Shown: positions 10,801 to 22,985, counted from the stretch's first letter. The stretch: 64,000 nucleotides of DNA from Epiperipatus broadwayi (GCA_028023455.1 JAQFVV010012418.1:7621244-7685243), one strand, 5' to 3'. Translations and numbers: made by a program. The notes: generated by a model not told the origin, from the sequence alone.

Positions 10801-11989
10801 TAGTTTGTATTAAGATAGCAAATCTTTATACTTTAATGGACAGGCTTCAATGTTCTTATATTTTTTAATGAAAGATTAATTCATCAATTCTGGATATAAA
10901 TATCATGTTATAAAATATTGAGAAATAAATCAAATATTTTTCCATCCTGACTGAAACTATCTTACATTGTATTTCATTACAATTCAACAAAGAAAATATT
11001 TGGTATAAGTCAAAAAAAATTCTTTCATGGAAAAATTAACTCTGAAAAAAATGACAACATACTTAAAATATGAGATTTATAAATGTAATTTTTATTCTAT
11101 AGGATAAAAAAAAATTAAGTTCAATTACATCAATTTTACCTCTTTTCTAAATTCTGATCTAATAAATTGAATAGCTTTATTTTTCAAGAATTTATAAGAA
11201 ATTCAAATGCCAGTAGTATCAGAACTGGAATGTAGTCTGGAATGAATCTGAAGACCTTATATTCCAGGGTTTGACATTCTATCATTAGAAAAATCAGGCA
11301 GGGACATCTGTTATTTTAAGTCTTGGAAGAATCTAGATTTGAATGGAAGCACTTCAGAAATTTTTCATATTTTTTTTTTTATAATTATGTTATTAAAAAA
11401 ATCTATTCTATGATTTATGAAAGTGTTGGTTGGAGTTTCTGCTATTTTAAAATATAATTTCAAATTTGAAATGCTATAATAAATTGTGTTACAGAGTGGC
11501 ATACACTGGAAACTATTAATAGAGGAACTGATTATGTAGTATCATTTCATCATGTCTAATTAGCCCAACCTACTTTTCACCAGAGAATTTATCATACATT
11601 CCTAATTAAAGATAATTGAAGCAATTTCATTTTAATTTAATAAATTTTACATGGTAAGTAGAATAAATAATTGTGTGATCGCTTACTTGCTCAGGAAGTC
11701 ATGTACTGTTCCAGCAACAATGTTGACTAAATTGGAATTTTCTTTTGTAAGCTGGATATTGATCTAGAAACCAGTTGATAAGTGAATGCTACAAAGTTGA
11801 AATATTGATTCACCAATGTATATGTGACTATGGCATTTATTTTATTGCCCTTAGGTTTAAAAATAATATTTATTTACGAAAAGTTAATTTTCATATGACA
11901 AAAATTTTAAAGACTAGTATTAATTGGATTAGAAGTAGTTGCAAAACATTTAATGTTTTATTATATGATTGGAGATTATAAATATATGG
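10801..11989. other. AT-rich spacer, nothing recognised
   Basis: No coding, RNA or repeat structure was found. Confidence 0.45.
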
Positions 11990-12260
11990 ATACCATACAG
12001 AGAAAAGCTTTCATAAAGTATGTTTTTTTAATCAGTATGTGCTTAGCTGACTTTCGATTATTACAAGTCATAGACATCTACGACTTGTAATAGTTGAATG
12101 TCAATTAAGCACATACTATTTAAAAAATTTACTTTATGTGTTTTTTAAACAGTATGTGCTTAGCCGACTTTCTAGGTCTATGACTTGTATTAGTCAAAAG
12201 TTGGTTAAGCACTTACTGTTTAAAAAACATACTTTATGAAAAGCTTTTCTCTATACAGTT
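11990..12260. mobile_element. Multi-armed hairpin MITE
   Basis: The outer arms at about 11,994-12,047 and 12,205-12,258 are inverted copies and include CATAAAGTATG, AGAAAAGCTTT and CAGTATGTGCTTAGC. Between them lie another inverted copy (about 12,093-12,139) and another direct copy (about 12,143-12,172). The arms therefore alternate forward, reverse, forward, reverse. The first pair encloses a smaller hairpin with ATTACAAGTC at 12,060 and GACTTGTAAT at 12,082. There is no coding capacity. The structure fits a non-autonomous DNA transposon or foldback element. No target duplication was identified. Confidence 0.7.
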
Positions 12261-13989
12261 TTCATATATTTATGATTACACTTTAATCTGAGTTAAAGCT
12301 TATAATTTTATAGTGACAAGTTTAGGGATTAAATATGAATAACCCAAAATGAAATATATTTTATAAATTGTAATTTAAAAAGCGGAAAGTTATAAATTGG
12401 AGCATTTGAGTACCCTCTGTCAGTTCATTGTGAAAATAATAGATGGTGCATGTAACAATCAAATTCTGTATTGTAATCTATAATGATAGAGGGTCCTTCA
12501 TCAGATCTGCCAAGTTCTTAAACATTACTAATCTAAATTGGAATAATTTAGAATCTTATTTTGAAAGTTTAAATGAAATACAACCAATTATTGAATGTGA
12601 CATTTTCTAATCAGTAAGCTCATTTATACCCTGAATGATAATGGAAAAATGGCACATTCTGGAACTTGAGGTTCGTGAATCATAGCCCAACTAAGTCACT
12701 TCCAATGATTGGATTTCTTATGAGTTCTTGAACAATATATCATTGATTATTATTTTCTAGCACATGTATGTTTAGGATATGTAGGAATTATTATCAATTG
12801 CATTTTTTGTAAATTTTATCATTACCATATATTTACTTTATTTGAAAGTAATACATTAAATTCATGATCATTGATGTGTTGAACCTTTATGCAATTCATT
12901 AAATCATACAAAAATCTATTCTAATCAGATAAATCTCACTAGTGGATAAGCATATTTGTAACAGCTAATTGTGTAATTTAATAAATGAGCCAGAAATTAT
13001 AATATGATGTAATGTGATGTACCGTGACTTCTCCTTAAACAGAGTCAGGAATCTCTCAGCAATTATGCCCAAAGAAACCTTTTAGCCATTTTACCTTCCC
13101 CTTCCATTCCCCACCCTAAGCTTTCCCATAATCTGCTCCATCCCATTTCATAATACACTAAATCAGATCATAAGTGTCCTCTACCAGTTCATTGTAAAAA
13201 TAATAAATTAAGCATTACATTTAAATTCTCTGATTTACTTTTAAATCATTTGGTAAGTAATAAATGCTCCATAATTGTTTGTGAATTTTGAAAATGCACA
13301 GATATATTTACAAATAATTATATACGAAAAGATTGATATAATGTGCCAAAACAAAATGTAACTCAGCTTTCAAACTTTTGATATATGTATTAATAACATC
13401 AATTGATTGTATTCTATAGTTCGCTATGTAATCAATAAGTACCAGATAATAGTAGCAAGGATATCTTTAAAAAAAATTCTGGAATTTTCTGGAAATTTGT
13501 TTGCTACTACCATTTGGTCTTCCATTTATTATTGCTTTCCACTTATCTAATGTAAATCACTATTGTCAATATAGATATTGTAAAATGTTATTTTTATAAA
13601 CATTATAAGTATTACAAAAACTGAATTATTAACAATAACATATAATCTTTTTAAAACAAACTATATACTTATTAACGTCATCTAACTATTATTTTTCAAA
13701 AAAAAAATCTGAATTCATTTTCATCAACCTAAATAATTGATAAATTTGATCAAAAATACATTAAAAAACATAATTGAATATGAGCTAATGTTTTGTTTGT
13801 CTATGATTGTAATTTATTAATGGATTTGGAGCAAATAGATGCTATAAAATAAGCTTTAAATAAGAGATTGCTAACCATAGTGATTTGTTATTTGCATCTT
13901 GTCTATCATATATTCATTCAACAGATTCAAAAAGTTATTATTAAAAAATTAGTAAATAGATCATATATGTCTAATTCAAAATGCACACC
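12261..13989. repeat. AT-rich DNA with a short direct repeat pair
   Basis: About 45 bases at 12,410-12,455 recur at 13,167-13,212 (CCTCTxxCAGTTCATTGTxAAAATAATA). They could be the ends of an eroded element of about 760 bp or two members of a small family. No coding sequence is recognised in between. Confidence 0.35.
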
Positions 13990-14404
13990 TTCTAACATAG
14001 GGGTCCCCAACCCTATGCCCATGGGCACCATGGCGCCCGCAGACCATTTTACATGTGCCCGCCGCTATCCGAACACAATAAAAAATTATTTATCTGATAC
14101 AAATAAATTTAATTTTTAAAATTTTTTATAAATTATTGTATTATATTGTAAACAAATTGTAGGGCATACTATACTTTTACAACGTAAAAATATAAACATT
14201 AATTATATGTTAAAATTTTATTTTTGAAATAAATATTTTTTTATACATTATGGGTATTATTAACAATATCCAACTATAAATTTACATTGAAAAAATAAAT
14301 GGTGTCCGCCATCTGGTTGAAAAAAATAAATGGTGCCCACCACCGGGCCAGTATTATAGAATGTGCTCTTAAGTGCAAAAAGGTTGGGGACCACTGTTCT
14401 AACA
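13990..14404. mobile_element. hAT-superfamily MITE with 8-bp target duplication
   Basis: The 399-bp element (13,998-14,396) is flanked on both sides by TTCTAACA (13,990-13,997 and 14,397-14,404). That is the 8-bp target duplication made by hAT transposases. The ends are inverted: the left begins TAGGGGTCCCCAACC and the right ends GGTTGGGGACCACTG, close to the hAT consensus CAGNGGT..CCAACC. Subterminal GCCC-rich motifs (TGCCCATGGGCACCATGGCG, and TGGTGCCCACCACCGGGCC near the right end) are typical of this group. It has no transposase. An 83-codon frame crossing the left end is a chance frame. Confidence 0.9.
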
Positions 14405-14854
14405 CTATTCTTAATATCTTCTTTTAAGATGTTTGGTCAGAAAGTTCTTTAAACTATAGGAAAAAGGTTGGCATAAAAGATGATGTTCATGTTAGGTGCC
14501 AAATAAAGTTTTTTTTTATTTCTATAAGCTAGATAAATTAAATTTTATTAGTCTTATTATGAGATTAAAAATCATGCATGGATTCTTTACTTATCTTCTT
14601 AAGTAATTAAGTGCATCAGTTCCTTGTTTATGCATCTGTAGTCAAACACAAACATATTTAATTAGTGTCCATTTTGTGATTATTTTGGTTTGAAATAGAA
14701 AGAATTAATGAAGATACAAACAAATCTTCTTATAGTTAGAATTGCTACAGAATCTTGTATGAATATGTCCAAAATTTATTCTCTAAATAGTCAGTCACTA
14801 TGAATTTAATTATCTATGATGTTATGCTTAGAGAGATTATGATTGTGTAATATA
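14405..14854. other. AT-rich spacer, nothing recognised
   Basis: No feature was found between the hAT MITE and the LINE fragment. Confidence 0.5.
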
Positions 14855-15200
14855 ACATGGAGAAGAATGGATAAAATCAATTGGATGAGTAAAATAACAA
14901 ATGAAAAAGTTTTGAAAAGAGTACACGAGGAAAGAAGATTGATTGAGAATATCAGACCAAGAAAGAGAAATTGGATTGGATATATATTAAGAAGAAATTG
15001 TAGTTTAATGAAAGATGTTTTGGAGGGAAGGGTGAGTGGAAATAAAAAGAAAGGATGGAAGAGATTGACATTATTGGATGATATAAGAGTTGGGAAGACT
15101 TATGTGGAATTAAAGAAATGGGCAAGGAATAGAATGGAATAGAAGAATGGATGAATTGATCTTGTGACTGCTTTTTTATTGGACAGAATACTATTGATTG
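14855..15200 (+). pseudogene. 3' fragment of a second LINE family (ORF2 C-terminus)
   Basis: About 99 open codons (14,843-15,142) carry the C-terminal block common at the 3' end of several arthropod LINE ORFs. It reads MDKINWMSKITNEKVL, HEERRLIENI, then RNWIGYILRRNCSLMKDVLEG and a K/R-rich segment, then LLDDIRVG.TY.ELKKWA. The 3' UTR ends in repeated TTGA/ATTGATTGATTGA at about 15,188-15,200, the microsatellite-like tail. The reading frame has no stop, so this severely 5'-truncated insertion is not very old. It is not a host gene: there is no start context, no splice signals and no upstream exon. Confidence 0.7.
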
Positions 15201-15968
15201 ATTGAATATAACATGACTCAATAATTTCTTACCAAGAAATTATTCATTTTAATTTATAATTAAGAAATAAAATGATTTCATGCTAAAACATTCTTAAAGA
15301 ATTTTAAATTTCATTAAATATGTGTGCAAACTTTCTAATTTAAACATATATTGGGCATCAACTAAGATTACCAATTTTAAAGTTATGTTAAACATTCACC
15401 AATGTTGGATCAATATAAATTCTACCGTAGTTCTACTTTGACAATATAAGTTTGAGATGTATTATTTTTTATAGCTTGATGTGATAATCTTAAATAAAAT
15501 AGTTTTTAAAGTTTAATGGTATGGTATGAAGAGTAGCTCCATTTATTTGACAGCTCTTGTGCAAGTCAATACTCCCAATTAAATCTAAGCTATATTAATT
15601 TCAAGTTGCTAAAGTCAATGTTTAACTCATGAAGAGTATGATATAACAGATAATGTATAATAAAAAAGAAAAATTAATATTTTATTTAAAGCAAAGATAA
15701 AGATTAATCCAATTATAGCAGATGAAAGATAAACAACATAGTAATATCAAGTATCTCTTACTAAATCTACATTTCTTGACTTGGTGATGCATAAAAATAA
15801 AAGCTCTAATTATATAACATTAAGATAAGACTTTACTAAGTGATAAGTCTCCTCAACACATCATAATGTATACTAGATGAAACTAGATGTTATAACTGAT
15901 TATCATTTCTGATTATTACTTAATGTCAAAAATTAGAACCAAAAGGGATGAATTTTTCCAATAATCTC
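15201..15968. other. AT-rich spacer, nothing recognised
   Basis: No feature was found. Confidence 0.5.
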
Positions 15969-15989
15969 CTATCATCATCATCATCATTA

Positions 15990-17576
15990 TCAACCATTAT
16001 CAATCCACTGCAGGATGAAGGTCTCTCCAAGTTTAATCCATCTTCTCCGATCTTTAGCTTCTCTTCTCCACATCACCCCTACACATTTTCTTATTTCATC
16101 CATCCATCTTACATGTGGTCTCCTTCTGGGTCTTTTACAATCTCTTGGAATCCAGTTTAAAATTTCAATTGTCCATCTATTATCATCTCTTCTAGCAATA
16201 TGTCCAGCCCAACTCCACTTCAATCTTTTAATTTTTTCAATGAGGTCAGTAACACCTGTTTGTTCTCTTACCCATACATTGCGTTTTCGATCTCTTCTTG
16301 TTACTCCCAACATACATCTCTCCATACTTCTTTGAGTGGTCTGAAGTCTCTGTATTGATCTTCTATTAAGTGTCCAAGTCTCAGATCCATAAGTAAGAAC
16401 TGGTAAAACACATTTGTTAAAAACCTTTCTTTTCAAACACATAGGCATATTTCCTTTTAATATCAAGTTATTTCTACCAAAAGCACTCCAACCAAGTTTA
16501 ATTCTATGATTAATTTCCTCTATTATGTTTCCATCTGTATTAATAATCTGACCAAGGTATTTGTAACTCTTAACTTCTTCTAATTCATCATAATCAATCT
16601 TTATTTTCATATTTGGAGCAAATCGATTAAACATTACTTTAGTCTTTTTAACATTTATCTTTAGTCCTACTTTCCTACTTTCATCTGATAACTCCTGCAA
16701 CATTTCCTGCAGCTCGGAAGCATTATTTGCAAAAACAACTACATCATCTGCGAAATCTAAATGACTTAAATAATCTCCATTTACTTTCACTCCTTTAGTT
16801 TCCCATTTTAATCCACAAAATACTTCTTGCAGCACTGCTGTAAAAAGTTTTGGAGATATGGAGTCACCTTGTCTTACACCTTTCTCAATGTTGACTTTCC
16901 CAGTATCATTATGTAATCTAATTGTTGCTGTTGCATTTTTATAAATATTCTTTAAAATATGACAATATCCTGGATCTATACCTTGATGATCCAATGCTTT
17001 AATCACTGAAGAAATGTTTATAGAATCAAATGCCTTTTCATAATCTACAAATCCAAAACATAATGACAACTCATATTCATTTGTCGGAAGAGCGTCTATA
17101 ACTTCTCTCAATACTTGAATATGATCTACTGTACTAAAACCACTTTTAAATCCAGCTTGTTCTCTTGGTTGGTGAAAATCCAAGGTTCTCTGTAGACGAG
17201 TTGTAATTATCTTGGTAAAAATTTTATATAAAACTGATAAAAGGCTGATAGGTCTGTAATTTCTAATATCTTCTTTATCACCTTTTTTAAATATTAATAT
17301 TATTACTGCATTCTTCCAATCATCCGGTACATCTTTATCATTTAGACATTTGGTATATAACTTTGCTAATATTTTTTCTGTTTCTTCACCTGCTTCTTTT
17401 AATATATCAATTATAATTCCATCATTACCTGGAGCCTTTCCTTTTTTCATACATTTAATTGCATTTCTCACTTCTTCATTTAAAATTCTGGGCAATTCGG
17501 AAGATGTAATAGATATAGGAGGTACTTGTTCTTTATTACTATATAATTCTTGATAAAAATCTTCTACCAATTTCAT
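15990..17576 (-). pseudogene. RTE reverse transcriptase, 528 codons open
   Basis: A continuous frame spans the RT and C-terminal domain. It has GKAPGNDGI and [21 protein letters not shown] near residues 48-110, [14 protein letters not shown] near 138, [11 protein letters not shown] near 175, [13 protein letters not shown] near 232 and [10 protein letters not shown] near 268. Then come [10 protein letters not shown] near 345, [11 protein letters not shown] near 395 and [15 protein letters not shown] near 455. The end is FILQWIDNG. The FADD catalytic Asp pair is intact (antisense at about 16,741-16,763). The real chain begins upstream in the 17,573-18,109 frame and is broken only by a small deletion at about 17,610-17,616. 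The enzyme could keep RT residues but lacks the endonuclease. Confidence 0.88.
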
Positions 17577-18109
17577 AATGTCATCCCTCTTTTTAGTAAT
17601 AATTCCATCTTTTTCCTTATTGCAGATATAAATTTCCTACCAATACCAAAATGTTGTTTTACATTCTTAAGACTTTTATTTTCTTCTACAGCTTTTCTTG
17701 CTAGTTCACAGTTATACTTTCTTATATCATTTTCAACTCTTTTCCGCACCATTTTACAAAATTCGAGATATTCAATTCTTTTTAGTGCATCATTCTTGCA
17801 TATCTTCATATTCCTTCTTTTCTTCATAAGTTCTCTAGTCTCAGTAGAAATTTTATTAGTCAATTGCTGTTTTTTTCTACCAGCTATCTTTGTTGCAGTT
17901 TTTAAAAGTGTATCAGTTATTTTCATATTAATTTCATTCAAATCTGAATCATGTTCAAAATCTACTAATACTTGAAACCGATTTGTAAGATCTAATTTAA
18001 ATTCATTAGAATGTTTCTGAAGATTAGGAATATCAACTGTAAATATAGTTTTTCTTAATAATTTTTGTCTCTCTAGTTTTACATTAACATGTATCTTACC
18101 CCTTATCAT
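17573..18109 (-). pseudogene. Linker between RTE endonuclease and RT, frameshifted
   Basis: These 178 codons start in MIRGKIHVNVKLERQKLL, the segment directly after the endonuclease domain, and run through a basic, alpha-helical linker (KKQQLTNKISTETRELMKKR) towards AIRKK. There the frame shifts: copy 1 has a longer T run (antisense A run) at the matching place, so one or two bases are missing here. Downstream sense continues in the 528-codon frame. Confidence 0.8.
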
Positions 18110-18114
18110 TTGCT

Positions 18115-18470
18115 ATATAGTTTTGTTAATATTTTCTCTGTCATTCTTTCTTAGTATCATATATTTGGGATTTTTTCAAAACCGTGAGAATCTCTGATTG
18201 ATGGATTCCGATTTGCATCAATCTCCAGTTTGTTATTATGCTCAAAACTTATTTAATGTAAACAGCAACCATATTAGCACTGTTGTAACTAATATACATC
18301 TGTGCTAGCATTGTTACTTTATCAGCCGGCAAACCATGATATAGAGATAAACATTATTTGGCATATTAAGTTCCCATAGGCATAATTTACTCACTGGGCA
18401 TGAAGTTATTAAATGTAATGAGATTACATACTGTACCACTTATCAATCTCATTCCATTGTAAAGTGCCTA
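18115..18470. other. Spacer, nothing recognised
   Basis: There is mixed AT-rich DNA between the LINE and the MITE cluster, with no clear motif. Confidence 0.5.
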
Positions 18471-18473
18471 TAT

Positions 18474-18525
18474 TAAAACAGGCAAAACTCTCCATACAAT
18501 ATTACCATTCAGTGCCTATATGTGT
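18474..18525. repeat. Solitary terminal fragment of the hairpin MITE family
   Basis: ACAGGCAAAACTCTCCATAC followed by a CATTCAGTGCC-like motif matches arm A of the MITEs at 18,612 and 27,185, but no partner arm directly follows. It is probably a decayed or nested terminal repeat. Confidence 0.6.
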
Positions 18526-18611
18526 TAAATTGATTGTATAATTTGATTTCTAGTCAATTGTAATTTTATTTTGTTTTAATTTTGTTATCATTACTAATAA
18601 ACCTTATTAAC

Positions 18612-19168
18612 ACAGGCAAAACTCTCCATACAGTAGTGCCACTCAGTGCCAGCCAGAGTAATAAATGGATTCCAGAAGGCTTGTGCATAAAATCCCCATT
18701 TAGTGCCTACTCATCCAATATTTCCAGACTAGTTTCTGGCCTGTGGCTTCATCAGTGAGGACCATTGGATCTGAGAGCACTGCACCTAGATCTTAGGATC
18801 TAATACAACTCTCCAGCAGCCACCTTTTCTCTCTAATTAACTACAAAACTATGAGAGTAAAATTGAAAACACACAATAATATTTTCAATCTAAGCTCAAT
18901 ACTTTATATAGCCATATGGGTCTGAACTCAGTTTAGTACCCATACATTTTGGAGTCTTTGACTCCTTAACAACCATAGCCACCACTATCCTATTAGGCAG
19001 GATTGGTGTTAAACCACTAAACATCACATGATCACCATTTCTTATGCTTGCACATAACTGTTATTAACTCTGGCTGGCACTGAGTGGCACTATTGTATGG
19101 AGAGTTTTGCCTGTGTTAATAACAGTTATGTGCAAGCATAAGAAATGGTGATCATGTGATGTGGTTTA
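18612..19168. mobile_element. Composite inverted-repeat MITE with A-B-A'-B' arms
   Basis: Arm A (18,612-18,659; ACAGGCAAAACTCTCCATAC...CCAGCCAGAG) is repeated inverted at 19,068-19,114 (A'). Arm B (19,011-19,067; includes CATCACATGATCACCATTTC and GCTTGCACATAACTG) is inverted at 19,116-19,168 (B'). The two inverted pairs therefore overlap and cannot form one simple hairpin. No open frame of transposase type lies between. A and A' bound about 410 bases of internal sequence holding CAGTGAGGACCATTGGATCT. Relatives occur at 18,474, 27,185 and 41,752. The superfamily is unknown; no target duplication was seen. Confidence 0.75.
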
Positions 19169-19630
19169 ATATTAATAAATCTATTAAAATTTACCTTGTC
19201 TTCATTATTTTCCCATATTCTAATATCAATTGAATTATTCATTAAATATGATTGATATACACTACAGTTAAATATTAATATGACCTTATGTTTAGCATTT
19301 TATTAGTCTATTTACCATATTTATACATTTACTGGGTCTCATGTCTCTCCCTATTCAGAGCTGGCTTGCAAATTAAATTAAGACCCATGTGTAACCTCAG
19401 AAATGTCATTCCTAAAATGGTAAACCATGCAGCACTAGTAAATCGGTTGAAGCATGGTTGGATGTGGAATCTCCGTATTCCATTTTAATCAGGCTTAGGG
19501 TATTTTACTTGGATCTAGGTTTGTTATATGAATGTAAAAACCTGATCATTACAATGCTTTTGCCTATTCTGCCAAGATTTGATTGGATTATATAATTAAT
19601 TTCTTATCCCTTTGACTCTTAAATTATATG
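19169..19630. other. Spacer, possible 5' part of the following LINE
   Basis: No domain is visible. The short frame at 19,288-19,488 has no recognisable motif. Because the next element runs on the same strand, some of this may be its 5' region (ORF1 or UTR), but I could not show that. Confidence 0.3.
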
Positions 19631-19631
19631 G

Positions 19632-22600
19632 ACAATGCATCTAAACATAACAGATTTTAATGTGAGGGATATGAACTCTCTCAAAAGGCTATGTGCTATT
19701 AACAACTGGATCTCTCAATTTTTGCCTCCTATCATTTTTTTTTCTCTGAAACTAAACTTTATGCATGGGCAGATATCAATCTTTTTAGACATCTGGGAAA
19801 ATTTGGGTTTTTACAAATTTTCTACTTCAAATACTCCATCTGCAGGAGTAGGTATTTTAATTCATAATAGGATGCCATTTGAATCCTTTAACATTCTATA
19901 TCTTGATCAAAACATGATTATCACTACCTTTCACCATGCTGCTTTCATAATTTAATATAATTTATCTTTATTTATATAACAGATCAACTCTCATACATCG
20001 ATTAATATGCCATATTAACCTTAATCTTTCTTTCATCCAACCCTTTTCCTGCTCTCCTGTTTGGTGACTTTAATATGTCTTATACTGAGTTTGTGGCTAA
20101 ATACCTACACTTTATTAATTGTAAACTGATGAGTGGTGAAGTTTCTCCCAGTTGCCTTCTCCTTTTATACTTTGAAACATTCAACTCTCATTGATCCTTT
20201 ATTTTATTCGCCTGATCTGCATTTTATAGATAATCCTTCTTTGGAACCAGTAGTTTTTTTTCAGATCACCTGGCACTACCTGTACAAGTAGATATTGATT
20301 TTCACACACAACCTGTTTTTAGCTATAACAATACAATAAAAGCATTACTGAGAATTACATCTCCAGAGGCAGTAATCTTGGAAATTTATATTTATTTTAA
20401 AAAGATAGACATTTTTTTCTTAACCACCTACTGTAGCTTGGTTTTCGTTTATCAATATTGTCTAATCAGTCATTAGACACTACACTAGCAAAAACAAATC
20501 ACTCACAGCTTTAGTTAAGGATCTTGATGCTATTAATAGCAAGTTGAAAGTCACTTTCCATGACCCCACCTCTATTTCTTCAATTATGTCTCTTAATCAC
20601 CAATATAAACATACCCAATTTCTCTTGGCTGAATATCATTCTATTAAAATGACAAATCTTTTTGTCTCAACCTCAGTCAGTCTCATCCTCAATTATAGTA
20701 GAGAACTATCTCAGCACAGGTCTTAACATGTTATCTTCTATTTTCTACCACTTTAAATCTAAGTTGCAAAATGTCAGCTGCCCAGAATCGTTTGTTTCTG
20801 CTTTCCTTGAAAGTCATCAGATTCATGATATCATGAAGTTTGATATAATGCTTAAGCTGAAATATTTATCTGAGAACATTCATCCTGGTCCTCATGCGAT
20901 CCCTAAATACCTTTTCATGCATATGAGTTTCTTACAGTACCAATCATTATGAACATGATAGACTTTCTTTCCAATCAATTTCATCATATTGAAGGATTGT
21001 ATCCAGTATCCTTAGTTTTGTTTCTCAAGCAAAATACTATCCCATCCCCTTTTAATAATCTTCATCCTATTTTTATGTTGCCTATACTTATCAAGGTCAT
21101 TGAATCCATTATTAAAGATAAGATACAGCCTATTATACTGCCTGCAATCTCAAACTTTCAGTTTGCTAAAAAGGGAGCTTCCACCTCTGATGCTATCACC
21201 CTTTTTAAACCTTGTCATTGACCAAGTAAGATTTTCTAGAAAAAGCAGGTCCCATAGTAGTACAACTAGATATTTCATCAGCTTTTGATTCTGTCCATAC
21301 AGATGTTCTTATTGAATTATTAAAATTGCATAATATTTTTATTCCAATTATCTATATTTTAGCCAACCTTCTAATGAATAGGGAAATTTTATTACTCTTA
21401 ATGGAAAAATTACACCAGGATTCAAACCCCATAACTCTATTCTGCAAGATTCACTATTGAGTGCATTGTTTTTTATAACTTATATAAACATGTTGCTTCT
21501 GGAAATAGAGAGAAAATTGTCTGGTATACATGTTCCATTGATTGATAAAATCATTAAGCATATATCATTTCATGGATGATCTTGTAATATTTCTTCCCTC
21601 CAAGAAGTACCTCCCTTCACTTATTGATATACTGGAAAATTATACAATTCAATAAAGGCTTCAGTTTAATCTTGATAAATCACCCATGCATTTCTTTTCC
21701 ATTTACTGCATCATCTCATAACTTTCTTGGATTTCCCATTTACAAATCTATGACTGCTATGAAAACAACCATTCAGGACTCTATCCTTACATCTGCTGAA
21801 AATATAACTAAATCCCTTTTTAAAGTGTACCTTTCACTCCATGCAAAGGTATCCCTCATTAACATTCTGATTTTTCAAAAGATTACTTACTATATGTCAT
21901 TTGTTAACTATATATCAATGCTTTCAAGAAGATCAACCCTATTTGCTCAAAATTATTTTGGAACAAAAGAGTGGTTGCAATCAGGATTAAAACCTTACCA
22001 AAGCTTGCCAAAGATAATGGTATCTCCCTCCACTCAATACACATCTTTTATTTTCAGAGATCATTTAATACTATTACTAAATTTGTTTCTTTTATCCAAA
22101 CACTATGAAATTTACTCTAGTCATTTCTACTAATACACTTCCATCTGTAAAGTTAATTTTTTTAATTCCTTAATCAAACACATAGCTTGTTGTATTGACC
22201 TTTATGTTCAGACATTCTACAGGTAAATAGTCTTTTGGGAGGCCTACAACATGGCGCATAGTACTAGCCAACTTCATCCTTCTCCATCTATTCTTAAAGT
22301 CACTAATAAACAAATAATCAAAAATTCAAATTCTGGTACTTAAAGCCAAAATATCTTGATTTCATTATCAAAATCAATTTGGAGGCTCTCCCTACTAGTC
22401 ATTTCTTATCACAGAGAAGATTCTTTACTAATATTGATCCAGTTTGCTCTCTTTTTCATTAGTTTGAAAAAACAATACACCATTTTCTAATCCAGTGTCC
22501 TGCTCTTCTCATATATAGAAACATCATTGAATCAATTACTAAATGTCATATTTCTTTTTAGTGTTACTCTTACTGACAGTATAAAAAGAGGTTCCCCCTT

Positions 22601-22985
22601 TAATTAAAATCACTATTTTCCTTATGTATACCCTTTGGTTAATAAGATGCCATCTTTGCTGCAACCCTACATCTAAGAAATTACAATCACTAGTTTTCAA
22701 TAAAATCTCAAAAATTAAAAACAGAGATCAGGTACTTGCCCCTCCAAACATTGTTAATGCTACATGGAGTCTGAGTATTCTTCCAACACGATTATAATAT
22801 TGTTTTTCTTTTGCTATTATTAATCCTTTTTTTATGTCACTGCTATGATAATGTATTATTTGTAATCTATAAACATTGTACTTGTCTATTCCATATTGCT
22901 AATTGAATTCAAACCAAATTTTCCATAAATGTAGATAATTTTTTTTTTTGTTAGCATAATAAAAATTTGTTTTAAAAATAAATAA
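19632..22985 (+). pseudogene. L1-like LINE (endonuclease, RT, zinc-knuckle), many frameshifts
   Basis: Plus-strand blocks appear in L1-group order. The endonuclease start (FNVRDMNSLKR, 19,650-19,690) is followed by SAGVGILIHNRMPFES (about 19,845-19,890), GDFNMS (20,063-20,080) and SDH (20,261-20,269). RT follows: GPHAIPKYL near 20,895, then a degraded L-P-I-L-I-K-V-I-E block near 21,080-21,110, QFAKKGAS near 21,165, and VQLDISSAFDSVHTDV (about 21,260-21,305). The catalytic box reads Phe-Met-Asp-Asp (21,569-21,580), then LDKSPMHF near 21,672-21,695. The C-terminus (about 22,440-22,505) keeps a C-x-H-x-C zinc-knuckle-like pattern ending FLIQCPAL. The 3' UTR ends in an A-rich tail at about 22,960-22,985. 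At least eight frame changes make it non-coding. L1 versus the related Tx1 group is not resolved. Confidence 0.75.

Larger units (their letters stand above)
15969..18114 (-). mobile_element. Young 5'-truncated RTE-clade LINE copy
   Basis: This minus-strand copy is of the same family as the element at 3890-6985, with a (TGA)n-type tail at about 15,970-15,991. It begins (18,114) just inside the last endonuclease motif, so the endonuclease domain is missing, the usual result of incomplete reverse transcription. Its RT frame is far better preserved than that of the other copy, suggesting a later insertion. I saw no clear target duplication in the flanks. Confidence 0.88.

Noticed and set aside
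13868-14119. 83-codon frame with GVPNPMPMGTMAPADH
   Set aside because: It crosses the left end of the hAT MITE, and its composition comes from the GC-rich terminal repeat.
16015-16335. 106-codon Leu/Ser-rich plus-strand frame
   Set aside because: It is antisense to the RTE C-terminal domain. Similar frames lie at 3848, 15,948, 43,027 and 43,139 opposite other copies.
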